This document shows, piece after piece, positions 1 through 8,105 of a stretch of 19,529 nucleotides of DNA. Positions within the stretch are counted from its first letter, which is position 1. Each line of letters begins with the position of its first letter. This DNA comes from an uncultured Bacilli bacterium. Lineage in GTDB: Bacteria > Bacillota_I > Bacilli_A > RFN20 > CAG-288. Made by a program: the position numbers and the translations under genes. The stretch is from the NCBI GenBank assembly GCA_948525355.1, contig CAOSOP010000009.1, positions 1 to 19,529 on the forward strand, in the 5' to 3' direction. The notes beneath the pieces are model-generated. The model saw only the letters and a program-made list of their open reading frames with translations. It was not told the DNA's origin and did no database searches.

Positions 1-1
1 T

Positions 2-373
2 GATGTAAAAGAAATAACTAAGGAAAAATATAAAGAATCAAATGGAATAAATACGGTGTATGATGTTGTAATAAAAAAATATTTCTCATTGAATCTTTAT
101 ATAATGGAAGAAGGAAGTACTGAAAAAGAAAGTATTATATTTAAAAATATGAAAATGGTTGATACCGATGAAATATTTTGCCTTTATGAAGATGATGATT
201 TAAACCATATTAGACCATATGTAATGTGCTACGAAGATAAAAAAAATTATGAGACATATGCCTTGCCTGTATATACAATCTATGAGAATAAAGGATTTCA
301 AGTTAGTGGAAGATATTATGCAACATTTCATTCGGCAATAAAAGAAAACAATGAAAAGGAGTTGGTAGTATGA
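2..373 (+). CDS. Partial protein, tandem paralogue of the next lipoprotein (5' end cut by window edge)
   Basis: The reading frame is open from the first complete codon, so the N-terminus lies outside the window; the first internal ATG (59-61 region) is not a credible start. The visible protein matches the next gene at both ends: VKEIT...YK..N near the start, a shared V.D...KK.F..(S)LY stretch, and VY(T/S)IY.......YYATF near the end. I infer that the missing part carries a signal peptide and lipobox like its neighbour. The protein is acidic, with no recognised domain. It ends in TGA inside the start of the next gene (4-base ATGA overlap), which suggests translational coupling. That TGA is also evidence that TGA is a stop codon in this organism. 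Function unknown. Confidence 0.75.
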   Translation, partial: DVKEITKEKYKESNGINTVYDVVIKKYFSLNLYIMEEGSTEKESIIFKNMKMVDTDEIFCLYEDDDLNHIRPYVMCYEDKKNYETYALPVYTIYENKGFQVSGRYYATFHSAIKENNEKELVV

Positions 374-861
374 AAAAAGCGTTGATACCATTATTAGTTA
401 TGCCATTTATACTTCCACTATCTTCGTGTGGAGATCATGGAAGTTTTAGGTATAACTATTTTATCGAGGGTGAGTTTATTGCTGTAAATCAGAAAGATGA
501 AAATGACACCATGCATTTAACAGTAAAAGAAATAACCGTTGATGAATACAAAAAAGCGAATAAAGCTAATGTTGTATTTGATATTTGTTTAAAGAAGGTT
601 TTTGCAATAAGTTTATACCATACTAAAGTTAATAGTGAGGTTAAGAACTATGTTACAATGACTAATATCGTTGGAAAAGTAGGTCATAGTGATTATGAAT
701 ATGAAGATGATAGTGGAAATCGTATACTACCTAATTTAAAAACTAATGAAGACTATGCCTTTGATAAAGAAAAGATTAGTGTCTATAGTATTTATAACTG
801 GAAAAGTGATGAGTACTATGCTACATTTTATTGTGAACCAAAAGAAAGTGATAAAGCATAG
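370..861 (+). CDS. Small lipoprotein, paralogue of the upstream gene
   Basis: This 163-residue protein has a basic N-terminus, a hydrophobic segment (residues 4-17) and a lipobox LSSC with the lipidated Cys at about residue 20. It is therefore probably anchored on the outer face of the membrane. The ribosome binding site AAAAGGAG (354-361) lies inside the upstream gene, eight bases before the ATG. The mature part resembles the truncated upstream protein (VKEIT.DEYKKAN, then a YYATF motif near the C-terminus), so the pair arose by duplication. No enzymatic motif is visible and I do not recognise the family. Function unknown; a role in surface sensing or binding would be speculation. Confidence 0.8.
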   Translation: MKKALIPLLVMPFILPLSSCGDHGSFRYNYFIEGEFIAVNQKDENDTMHLTVKEITVDEYKKANKANVVFDICLKKVFAISLYHTKVNSEVKNYVTMTNIVGKVGHSDYEYEDDSGNRILPNLKTNEDYAFDKEKISVYSIYNWKSDEYYATFYCEPKESDKA

Positions 862-914
862 TAATGTAATTAGTTTTATTTAAATAAAAGTGATTTAAGA
901 AATGGAGTTTGTAT

Positions 915-1490
915 ATGCGAAATAAAAAGTTAATTTATCCATTAGTTGTTGCTATCTTAGGAATTTCATCTTGTAGTACACCTTTACCAAATGGACCTTT
1001 GTATGAAAAAATAAACAACTATTCTAGTTATGAAGAAGTAGTTAGTTCAGAATTGAAATTTTACGAAAGGTTTAATGATGAAAAAACATTTGCATTCAAA
1101 CTGAAAATGAATAGTGATGAAATTGAAAGTATTAAGTATTATATAGGTGGTATTTGCTACTGTGCCCTAGAGAATAAAGAAAAGCCAACTAGGTGCGGTT
1201 CAGATGAAAATTGTACGCACTTGAGAAATCGTGAGTTATTTATAGAGTATTATTTTAAAGACGGAAATATTGTAACTCTTATTTATAAATACCATACTCC
1301 AAAATCTAATGATTCGTTTAAATGGATAGAAAGTGATGGTGGTAATTGCTATAGATATGAAAGAAATGGATTGTTTTCATACATTATGACTGATCAAAGT
1401 GATAACCACATATGTGGTCTTAAGTTTTTACATGAAAACGAAGATTTGAAGGAACAGTTTTGTAATCTAATAGTTAATAGTTTGTTTTAA
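915..1490 (+). CDS. Cysteine-rich lipoprotein of unknown function
   Basis: I chose the ATG at 915 over a TTG six bases upstream because GGAG at 904-907 is seven bases from the ATG. The 191-residue product begins MRNKK, has a hydrophobic stretch and a lipobox ISSC (Cys about residue 20), so it should be a lipoprotein. The mature part is unusual for a low-GC bacterium in holding several more cysteines: a CYC motif, then Cys in RCG, NCTH, NCY, ICG and near the C-terminus. This could mean disulfides or metal binding. It is not visibly related to the two preceding genes. It is about 50 bases downstream of them and may be co-transcribed. No family is recognised. Confidence 0.75.
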   Translation: MRNKKLIYPLVVAILGISSCSTPLPNGPLYEKINNYSSYEEVVSSELKFYERFNDEKTFAFKLKMNSDEIESIKYYIGGICYCALENKEKPTRCGSDENCTHLRNRELFIEYYFKDGNIVTLIYKYHTPKSNDSFKWIESDGGNCYRYERNGLFSYIMTDQSDNHICGLKFLHENEDLKEQFCNLIVNSLF

Positions 1491-1785
1491 TAAATAATGA
1501 TATACGAATAATATAAATCACATCTTTATTTAATCGATGGTTATTTTATTTTTGATTGTTATAGTTTACAAAACGGCAATAAGTTATTTCATTTAAAGAT
1601 ATGAATAAAATAACTATTTATTAATTCAAATTTGAAGACTGATTTGCTTATCACTGCAACTTGTGGCTAATAGCTTATAAAAAAGATGGAGCAATGACTA
1701 TACAAATAATGTGCTTGAGAGATTAAACAAGTACATATATAAGCAATTAAATTTATTGTATATTTATTCTTTAAGAATTTTTTTA
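1491..1785. other. AT-rich intergenic gap, no gene
   Basis: This separates the lipoprotein cluster from the str operon promoter. I see no reading frame with a ribosome binding site. A weak long-range inverted repeat (TTATTTTATT at 1541-1550 against AATAAAATAA at 1604-1613) is within what such AT-rich DNA gives by chance. Short open stretches around 1640-1730 could be gene debris but are not assignable. Confidence 0.6.
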
Positions 1786-1813
1786 TTGACAATCATTAAT
1801 TTGGTTTGATAAA
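1786..1813 (+). promoter_or_regulatory. Promoter of the str operon
   Basis: A perfect -35 box TTGACA (1786-1791) is followed after 16 bases by GATAAA (1808-1813), a 4/6 match to TATAAT. It is placed to start transcription at about 1820, giving a leader of about 85 bases before rpsL. Confidence 0.6.
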
Positions 1814-1821
1814 CTTTTTCT

Positions 1822-1885
1822 TGTACGAACCCTATGGGCTCCTTCTTTTTATGGAAACATAGAAAAACGCTCGGGTGCGTGTACA
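1822..1885 (+). promoter_or_regulatory. Possible structured leader of the str operon mRNA
   Basis: TGTAC (1822-1826) can pair with GTACA (1881-1885), enclosing two small hairpins: CCC-TAT-GGG (1830-1838) and ACGC-TCGGGT-GCGT (1867-1880). The segment is notably more GC-rich than the flanking intergenic DNA and ends just before the ribosome binding site AAAGGA (1892-1897) of rpsL. The layout is what an autoregulatory ribosomal-protein leader would look like, but I do not recognise a named family and the pairing was judged by eye. Confidence 0.35.
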
Positions 1886-1903
1886 TAGTAGAAAGGAATA
1901 AAC

Positions 1904-2326
1904 ATGCCAACAATTAATCAATTAGTTCGTAATGGTAGAACTAGAAGTGTGGAAAAATCTAAGGCTCCTGCTTTAGGAAAACGTTGGGATTCACTCAACA
2001 AAGTTGAAAGAAGCCAAGCTTCTCCACAAAAGCGTGGTGTTTGTACTCGTGTTGGTACAATGACACCAAAAAAACCTAACTCAGCTTTACGTAAGTATGC
2101 TCGTGTCAGATTGTCAAATGGATACGAAGTTACAGCTTATATCGGCGGAATAGGTCATAACTTACAAGAACACAAAGTCGTCTTAATCCGTGGTGGTCGT
2201 GTTAAGGACCTCCCAGGTGTTCGTTACCACATCATTCGTGGTGCTGGTGAATGTGCTGGTGTTGACGGACGTAAGCAAGGTCGCTCACTCTATGGAGCTA
2301 AGAGACCTAAGGCCGGCAAGAATTAA
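1904..2326 (+). CDS. rpsL: Ribosomal protein uS12
   Basis: This is small-subunit protein S12, which sits at the decoding centre and helps tRNA selection. The 140 residues begin MPTINQLVRNGR and contain the family signatures SPQKRGVCTRV, TPKKPNSALRK and RVKDLPGVRYH. The lysines that are sites of streptomycin-resistance mutations (in PKKPN and RVKDLP) are present, so no resistance substitution is apparent. The length and the small insertion after residue 18 match Bacillota S12. It is the first gene of the str operon. Its stop codon overlaps the ribosome binding site of rpsG. Confidence 0.98.
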   Translation: MPTINQLVRNGRTRSVEKSKAPALGKRWDSLNKVERSQASPQKRGVCTRVGTMTPKKPNSALRKYARVRLSNGYEVTAYIGGIGHNLQEHKVVLIRGGRVKDLPGVRYHIIRGAGECAGVDGRKQGRSLYGAKRPKAGKN

Positions 2327-2340
2327 GGAGGATATTAATC

Positions 2341-2814
2341 ATGCCACGTAAGAATGGAAGTGTCGCTCATCGCGACGTATTGCCAGATCCAATATATAAT
2401 TCTAAGTTGGTCACTAGCTTGATCAATAAGATTATGTTAGATGGAAAGAAGAGCACTGCTCAGGCAATTTTATACAATGCTTTTAATAAGATTGAAGCCA
2501 AGACAGGCAAACCAGCATTAGAAGTATTTGAACTAGCTTTAGGAAATATTATGCCTGAACTTGAATTAAAGGCCCGCCGTGTCGGTGCTAGTAACTATCA
2601 AGTTCCTGTTGAAGTTTCTGCAAAGCGCCGTATCACTTTAGGTCTTAGATGGTTAGTTAATTATAGCCGTTTAAGAAACGAAAAGAGTATGGAAGATAGA
2701 TTAGCTGGCGAAATAATTGATGCTGCTAATGGAACTGGTGCTTCAGTTAAGAAGAGAGAAGATACACATAAGCAAGCTGAGGCTAATAAGGCCTATGCTC
2801 ACTATAGGTGGTAA
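2341..2814 (+). CDS. rpsG: Ribosomal protein uS7
   Basis: S7 is a primary 16S rRNA-binding protein that nucleates assembly of the 30S head. The 157-residue product shows the family pattern MPR(K)NG..HRDVLPDPIYNSK near the start, NIMPELELKARRVGASNYQVPVEV in the middle, and the usual AHYRW C-terminus. Length is normal. It is preceded by a strong ribosome binding site AAGGAGGAT (2325-2333) that overlaps the rpsL stop. It lies five bases upstream of fusA, so the three genes are translated from one message. In other bacteria S7 represses this operon by binding its mRNA; whether that holds here cannot be seen. Confidence 0.98.
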   Translation: MPRKNGSVAHRDVLPDPIYNSKLVTSLINKIMLDGKKSTAQAILYNAFNKIEAKTGKPALEVFELALGNIMPELELKARRVGASNYQVPVEVSAKRRITLGLRWLVNYSRLRNEKSMEDRLAGEIIDAANGTGASVKKREDTHKQAEANKAYAHYRW

Positions 2815-2819
2815 TTAAA

Positions 2820-4875
2820 ATGGCACGTAAATATCCATTAGATAAAACCCGTAATATCGGTATTATGGCTCATATTGATGCCGGAAAAACTACTACTACT
2901 GAACGTATTTTATATTTCACAGGTGAAAACTATAAAATCGGTGAAACTCATGATGGTTCTGCAACTATGGACTTCATGAAGCAAGAGCAGGATAGAGGTA
3001 TCACAATTCAAAGTGCTGCCACAACATGTTTCTGGAAGGGATATCGATTAAACATTATCGACACTCCTGGACACGTTGACTTTACTGCTGAAGTTGAAAG
3101 ATCTTTAAGAGTTTTAGATGGTGCAGTCACTGTTTTAGATGGTAAAAACGGTGTTGAACCTCAAACAGAAACCGTTTGGAGACAAGCTTCGAAATACAAT
3201 ATTCCACGTGTTGTTTTCGTTAATAAACTCGATGCAACTGGTGCCGACTATGAAATGTCAGTTCATTCAATTAAGGAAAAACTTGGCGCAAATGGTTGTG
3301 CTATAGAATATCCTATAGGCTTAGAGAGCAATCTTAGAGGTGTTATCGACCTCGTTAAGATGGAAGCTGTATTCTATAATATGGATAAACCAGAAGGTGA
3401 ACCTACAGTTGGAGAGATTCCTGCTGATTATTTAGATAAGGCTAACGAATATCGTATGATCATGATTGACAATCTTGCAAACTTTGATGATGATATCATG
3501 ATGTGCGCTTTAAACGGTGAAGAACCTACCGTTGAACAAATTAAGACAGCAATAAGAAATGCTACTATTACTGGTAACTTCTTCCCTGTCTTCTGTGGTT
3601 CTGCTTATAAGAACAAGGGTGTTAGATTATTACTCGATGGTGTCATCGACTACTTACCTTCACCACTTGATATCCCTCCTGTTGAACGATCAGACCGTTA
3701 TTTGCAAACCTGATGATAACGAACCATTCTGTGGTTTAGCATTTAAAATCACAACTGACCCATTTATTGGACGTTTGTGCTTCTTCCGTGCATATTCTGG
3801 CGTTGCAAAAACTGGTACATATGTTTATAACAGCGCAAAAGAAGTAAAGGAGAGATTCTCTCGTTTGGTCTTAATGCACGCTGACAAGAGAGAAGATGTA
3901 GACTCAATTTCCGCAGGTGAAATCGGTGCTGCAGTCGGATTAAAATCTACTGGAACAGGTGATACACTCTGTGATGAAAAGAGAATCGTTTCATTAGAAT
4001 CAATCGTCTTCTCCGAACCAGTCATCTCCGAAGCTATTGAACCTGCTTCAAAGGCTGACCAAGATAAGATGACTGCTGCTTTATTAAAACTTCAAGAAGA
4101 AGACCCAACATTCCACTTCTATACAGATGAGGAAACTGGCCAAAACATCATTGCTGGTGTTGGTGAACTTCAATTAGATGTTAATGTCACACGTTTAAGA
4201 GAAGACTTCAATGTTAAATGTAATGTCGGAGCACCTCAAGTTGCTTATAGAGAAACTATTAAAGCTACTGGAGAATGTGAAGGACGTTATATTAAACAAT
4301 CTGGTGGTCATGGACAATATGGTCATGTCTGGATTAGATTCGAACCTAACCCAGGAAAAGGATTCGAATTCGTCGATGCTATCGTTGGTGGTGTCGTTCC
4401 TAGAGAATACATCAAGCCAACAGCAGATGGACTTCGTGATAGTTTAAATAGAGGTTTAGTCGCTGGTTACCCAATCATCGACCTCAAAGCTACTTTATTT
4501 GACGGATCATACCATGATGTCGACTCCAGTGAAGCTGCTTATAAAATGGCTGCCGCTCTTGCACTCAAAGAAGCCGCAAAGAAGTGTAGTCCAGTAATCC
4601 TTGAACCAATCGTTAAAGTTGAAATTACAACTCCTACCGATTACCTTGGAACTGTTCTCGGTGATGTATCATCAAGAAGAGGTATGGTTGAAGGAATGTC
4701 ATTACATGGTAATGCTCAAGTGATCAATGCATTTATTCCTTTAGGAAATATGTTTGGTTATATCACTGACTTGCGTTCAATGACACAAGGAAGAGGAATA
4801 TACTCAATGACATTTGATCATTATCAAGAAGTTCCAAAATCTGTTGCGGAAGAAATCATTCGCAAAAGAAACTAA
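2820..4875 (+). CDS. fusA: Elongation factor G, interrupted by a frameshift near codon 290
   Basis: EF-G is the GTPase that translocates tRNAs and mRNA on the ribosome. The start is the ATG at 2820, with ribosome binding site AGGTGG (2805-2810) inside rpsG. The first reading frame gives the whole GTPase domain (AHIDAGKT at residues 17-24, DTPGHVDF, NKLD) and ends LPSPLDIPPVE before stopping at 3711-3713. The rest (from about 3690, KPDDNEPF, through domains II-V) is in the +1 frame and ends normally at 4875. The join falls in the loop between the G domain and domain II. The total of 2056 bases is slightly short for a normal EF-G of about 690 residues, so a small deletion of roughly 17-20 bases is the simplest cause. 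An assembly error or a second fusA elsewhere must be considered, because the gene is essential. Confidence 0.93.
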
Positions 4876-4946
4876 TACAAGGAATATGAAGCTGGTTATA
4901 TAAGCAATATATAGGACATTATTAATCATAATAAACTATAAATTAC

Positions 4947-4974
4947 TTGACTTTAATCGGCTTCTTGCTATACT
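4947..4974 (+). promoter_or_regulatory. Promoter for tuf
   Basis: TTGACT (4947-4952), a 16-base spacer and TATACT (4969-4974), with an extended -10 TGC directly before it. This gives tuf its own strong promoter within the str operon, consistent with the high demand for EF-Tu. Confidence 0.75.
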
Positions 4975-5007
4975 ATTTAATGTAATATATGGAGGAAAAA
5001 ATAATAT

Positions 5008-6192
5008 ATGGCAAAAGAAAAATTTGACAGAAGTAAAACCCATGTCAACATTGGTACCATCGGTCACGTTGACCATGGTAAAACAACCTTAACTGCTGCA
5101 ATTACCAAGGTTTTATCAACCAAGGGTTCCGCAACAGCTATGGCATACGACCAAATCGATAGTGCACCTGAAGAAAAACAACGTGGTATTACCATTAACA
5201 CTGCACATATCGAATATACAACTGAAAAGAGACACTATGCACACGTCGACTGTCCTGGACACGCTGACTATGTCAAGAACATGATCACTGGTGCAGCCCA
5301 AATGGATGGTGCAATTCTTGTTGTTGCAGCTACTGATGGTGTTATGCCTCAAACTCGTGAACACATTCTTCTTGCACGTCAAGTTGGTGTTCCTTACATC
5401 GTTGTCTTCTTAAATAAGACAGACTTAGTCGATGACCCAGAAATCATTGAACTCGTCGAAGCTGATGTTCGTGACCTCTTGAATTCCTATGGATTCCCAG
5501 GTGATGAAGTTCCAGTTATCGCAGGTTCTGCACGTAAGGCTTTAGATGGTGATAAGGCTGAAGAAGAAAACATCCTCAAACTCATGGATGCTGTTGATTC
5601 TTACATTCCTGATCCAGCTCGTGCAACTGATTTACCATTCTTGCTCGCTTGTGAAGACGTCTTAACAATTACTGGTCGTGGTACCGTTGTTACAGGACGT
5701 GTTGAACGTGGTGAATTACATGCTAACGATGAAGTTGAAATCGTCGGTATCAAAGATACAAGAAAGGCTGTCGTCACATCCATGGAAATGTTCCGTAAGA
5801 CATTAGACTACTGCGCAGCAGGTGATAATGTTGGTGTCTTATTACGTGGTGTTAGCCGTGAAGATGTTGTTCGTGGACAAATCCTTTGTAAACCTGGATC
5901 AGTCACACCTCATACAACATTTAAGGCTCAAGCCTATATTCTCACCAAAGAAGAAGGTGGACGTCATACTTCATTCTTAACTAACTATCGTCCTCAATTC
6001 TACTTCAGAACAACCGATATTACTGGTGTCATTACCTTACCTGATGATGTTCCTATGGTCATGCCAGGTGATAATGTCGAGTTCACAGTTGAATTAATTC
6101 ACCCAGTCGCAATTGAAAACGGAACAAAGTTCTCAATTCGTGAAGGTGGACGTACTGTTGGTGCTGGTACTGTTACTCAAATCATTAAGTAA
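5008..6192 (+). CDS. tuf: Elongation factor Tu
   Basis: EF-Tu is the GTPase that delivers aminoacyl-tRNA to the ribosome. The 394 residues are the normal length. Visible motifs are GHVDHGKT (residues 19-26), the switch I region ending RGITINTAHIEY, DCPGHAD (81-87), NKTD (136-139) and the G5 loop GSARKAL, where most family members have GSALKAL. Domain II begins with the characteristic TGRGTVVTGRVERG. The C-terminus REGGRTVGAGTV is typical. The ribosome binding site GGAGG (4991-4995) is 12 bases from the ATG, which is rather long. It is the last gene of the str operon and is followed by a strong terminator. Codons are highly biased, as expected for an abundant protein. Confidence 0.98.
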   Translation: MAKEKFDRSKTHVNIGTIGHVDHGKTTLTAAITKVLSTKGSATAMAYDQIDSAPEEKQRGITINTAHIEYTTEKRHYAHVDCPGHADYVKNMITGAAQMDGAILVVAATDGVMPQTREHILLARQVGVPYIVVFLNKTDLVDDPEIIELVEADVRDLLNSYGFPGDEVPVIAGSARKALDGDKAEEENILKLMDAVDSYIPDPARATDLPFLLACEDVLTITGRGTVVTGRVERGELHANDEVEIVGIKDTRKAVVTSMEMFRKTLDYCAAGDNVGVLLRGVSREDVVRGQILCKPGSVTPHTTFKAQAYILTKEEGGRHTSFLTNYRPQFYFRTTDITGVITLPDDVPMVMPGDNVEFTVELIHPVAIENGTKFSIREGGRTVGAGTVTQIIK

Positions 6193-6210
6193 TAGTTATT
6201 ATCCAAATAT

Positions 6211-6244
6211 AAAAAAATACTGCGAAATTTCGCAGTATTTTTTT
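6211..6244. terminator. Bidirectional terminator, perfect 34-bp palindrome
   Basis: The stretch 6211-6244 is an exact palindrome. The left half is AAAAAAATACTGCGAAA and the right half is its reverse complement, with A and T runs at the outer ends. It forms a hairpin with a U-tract read from either strand. It sits between the converging tuf and the minus-strand gene at 6246, so it can terminate both. Confidence 0.9.
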
Positions 6245-6245
6245 A

Positions 6246-6434
6246 TTATTCGTAATCTTCAACGTATAAGGAAGCACCACATTCTTGTGCATATTTACGA
6301 CCAGCTTTTACACATTCAGTCTTAGTATTATAGTGTTTTTTTAATACTTTTCCATTTGGCGCTTCAATTTCCCAGTTGTTTTCCTCTTTACATGGACGAC
6401 ATACAACTTTGGTATTATTCTTCTTTGTTGACAT
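6246..6434 (-). CDS. Small DUF2188-like protein with a CxxC motif
   Basis: This 62-residue protein has a good ribosome binding site (AGAAAGGA on the minus strand, about six bases before the ATG), which supports it as a real gene. The central part NNWEIEAPNGKVLKKHYNTK, followed by an Ala/Gly helix and a short hydrophobic strand, resembles the DUF2188 fold, a short domain of unknown function common as a stand-alone protein. It also has a CRPC motif near the N-terminus and two more cysteines, which are not general in that family. A metal or redox role is possible but not shown. It ends two bases from the shared terminator with tuf. Confidence 0.65.
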   Translation of the reverse strand: MSTKKNNTKVVCRPCKEENNWEIEAPNGKVLKKHYNTKTECVKAGRKYAQECGASLYVEDYE

Positions 6435-6521
6435 ATTTTTTCCTTTCTTGCCATATTGGCTATACTTATTATGAAAGGTTTTTTAATTTCAATTCAAAGT
6501 TGTTAATTTATTGCTAATGTT

Positions 6522-6668
6522 TTATCTCCATTTTCTGAAATGTAGTTGATTATCAACATTTGGGTAACATTGATCCAATTCTTTCTCATTTGGATCAGCA
6601 TATGCAATTCCAATAAAAACTGGAACCATATATGTTGATTGATTTTTGTTATATACTAATTTAATAGC
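6522..6668 (-). pseudogene. Probable 3' remnant of a protein-coding gene
   Basis: A 48-codon open stretch on the minus strand ends in TAA and starts directly after an in-frame TAA, with only one internal ATG and no ribosome binding site. Its translation looks like a genuine protein end: MVPVFIGIAYADPNEKELD, then CYPNVDNQLHFRKWR. The mix of hydrophobic strand and charged turn is not what random AT-rich DNA gives. I do not recognise the family. It lies between the DUF2188-like gene and the interrupted ATPase gene, so this is a zone of gene decay. Confidence 0.35.
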
Positions 6669-6710
6669 TTATATAAAACCTATCAAGATTAAACTTAAAT
6701 TTGTATAGGG

Positions 6711-8039
6711 TTACAGTTTAGATTTGTTTTTTAAGGCGATTTCGATGAGTTTGTTTAGCTTATCTGCTAAGAATAAAGGTACATTTAAGATATTTCCATT
6801 GAACGAAAGATTACGTAACGATAAACGAACAATAATGGGTGTTTCCCGCTCGTAAAGTTTATAATAATTCTTAATACTCGTTGATTTTATGTTTTCGCCT
6901 GCTTTGACTTCAATCGGAATTATATCGTTTTCACGTTGCACTATAAAATCAACTTCATGTTGAGAATTTGCCCAATAACGAGGCTTTCCTTCAAATTGAT
7001 GAGAAATGCATTTTAAAACATAGTTTTCGGTCAATGCATCTTTAAATTCAGTAAAGAGCCTATTATTTTCAATAAAAGCTGAAGTCGCTAAATGTGAGTG
7101 TTTACGAAGTAATCCAACATCTCCCATATATATTTTGAATGCCGTCAAATCATCATAAGCGGAGAGCGGAAGACCAGGTTTAGAAATGCGGTAAACCTTT
7201 TTAACCATATCTGCACTATAAAGCCAGTTTAAAGCATTTTCATATTCGCGCGCACGCGCACCTTCTTTAATAACGCTATATAAGAACTTTTTGTTTTCCT
7301 TTGCAAGTTGTGACGGAAGCGAATCCCAAATAAGCTCTATTTTATTAACATCGAATTTTTCTGCATGTTTTCCAAAGTCGGTTTCGTAAGACAATAAAAT
7401 ATCAGCAAGTACATTATCTGCCGCCATAATATCTCTATCCTGTGTCCAGACCGTAACCGCAGCAGGCATACCACCAGTAACAAAATACATTTTAAGTTTT
7501 TCAACAAGTGGATTAAAAAAAGCGTCTGGAATTGCTTCAATATTGTCTATTATATTCAAATATTTATATAGATTATCATCGCCGTTTGCGAGCAAAAATT
7601 CTTCAAACGACATTGAACCCATTTCGAGAAAGTTAACTTTTCCGACAGGAAAGCCCTGTGATAACTTCAGCCCCAAAAGAGATCCTGCACTCGCTACATA
7701 ATACTCGGGTGCATCTTCGCAAAAATATTTAAGTGCATTCAATGCTTCTCCACACGCTTGAATTTCGTCAAAGATAATTAACGTTTCTGTCGTGATTTTT
7801 TTACCACTTGCCATTGAAAGATTTTGCATGATTCTATGAACATCTTTTGTTATTTGAAAAAATTGCTTATACTCTTCTTGTCGTTCAAAATTGACATAAA
7901 AGAAATCAGAAAAATGCCGCTTACCGAATTCTTGCAATACCCAAGTTTTACCAACTTGTCTTGCGCCGCGTAATATAAGCGGTTTTCTTCTTTTAGATTC
8001 TTCTCATTTAAGTAAATCATTCAATACTAATCTTTCCAT
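6711..8039 (-). pseudogene. AAA ATPase with DUF4143 nuclease-fold domain, interrupted by TGA at codon 12
   Basis: Full-length reading from the ATG at 8037-8039 gives 442 codons, normal for the AAA_14-DUF4143 family, whose cellular role is not established. A strong ribosome binding site (AGAGGTGA) precedes it. Codon 12 is TGA (8004-8006) where the family usually has Trp in a L..W...S.RKPLILRGARQVGKTW context. Everything after it is intact: Walker A GARQVGKT (codons 25-32), Walker B LIIFDEIQ (about 87-94), a FEEFL motif, a TGG motif and the C-terminal PD-(D/E)XK-like EVDFIVQ....IIPIEVK. The only downstream starts, such as TTG at 7937, lie after the Walker A motif, so a shortened product would not bind ATP. 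Either a recent nonsense mutation or UGA read-through is implied. GC content is locally higher (GCGCGC tract near 7250), which hints at transfer. Confidence 0.85.
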
Positions 8040-8066
8040 AAATAAGAATCACCTCTTGTCTATAAA

Positions 8067-8095
8067 ATTATACTCATTACGGCTTGCACTGCCAA
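8067..8095 (-). promoter_or_regulatory. Promoter of the AAA/DUF4143 gene
   Basis: On the minus strand TTGGCA (8090-8095), a 17-base spacer and a perfect TATAAT (8067-8072) lie 28 bases upstream of the ATG. The promoter is intact although the gene is interrupted, which fits recent inactivation. Confidence 0.75.
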
Positions 8096-8105
8096 GTAAA
8101 ATTAA

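Noticed and set aside
1640..1730. Short open stretches resembling protein debris (LKTDLLITATCG, WLIAYKKDGAMT)
   Set aside because: Too short, in two different frames, and with no start signal; not assignable to a family.
3700..3722. prfB-like programmed +1 frameshift at the fusA TGA
   Set aside because: The site reads ACC-TGA-T with no CTT slippery codon and no Shine-Dalgarno-like string before it. The residues encoded upstream in the second frame (VICKP) fit EF-G better than those in the first frame, so the shift lies earlier than the stop.
5116..5382. Long antisense open frames within tuf, groEL, fusA and psuG
   Set aside because: They lie wholly inside well-identified genes, have no start signals and low-complexity Ser/Phe-rich translations typical of shadow frames.
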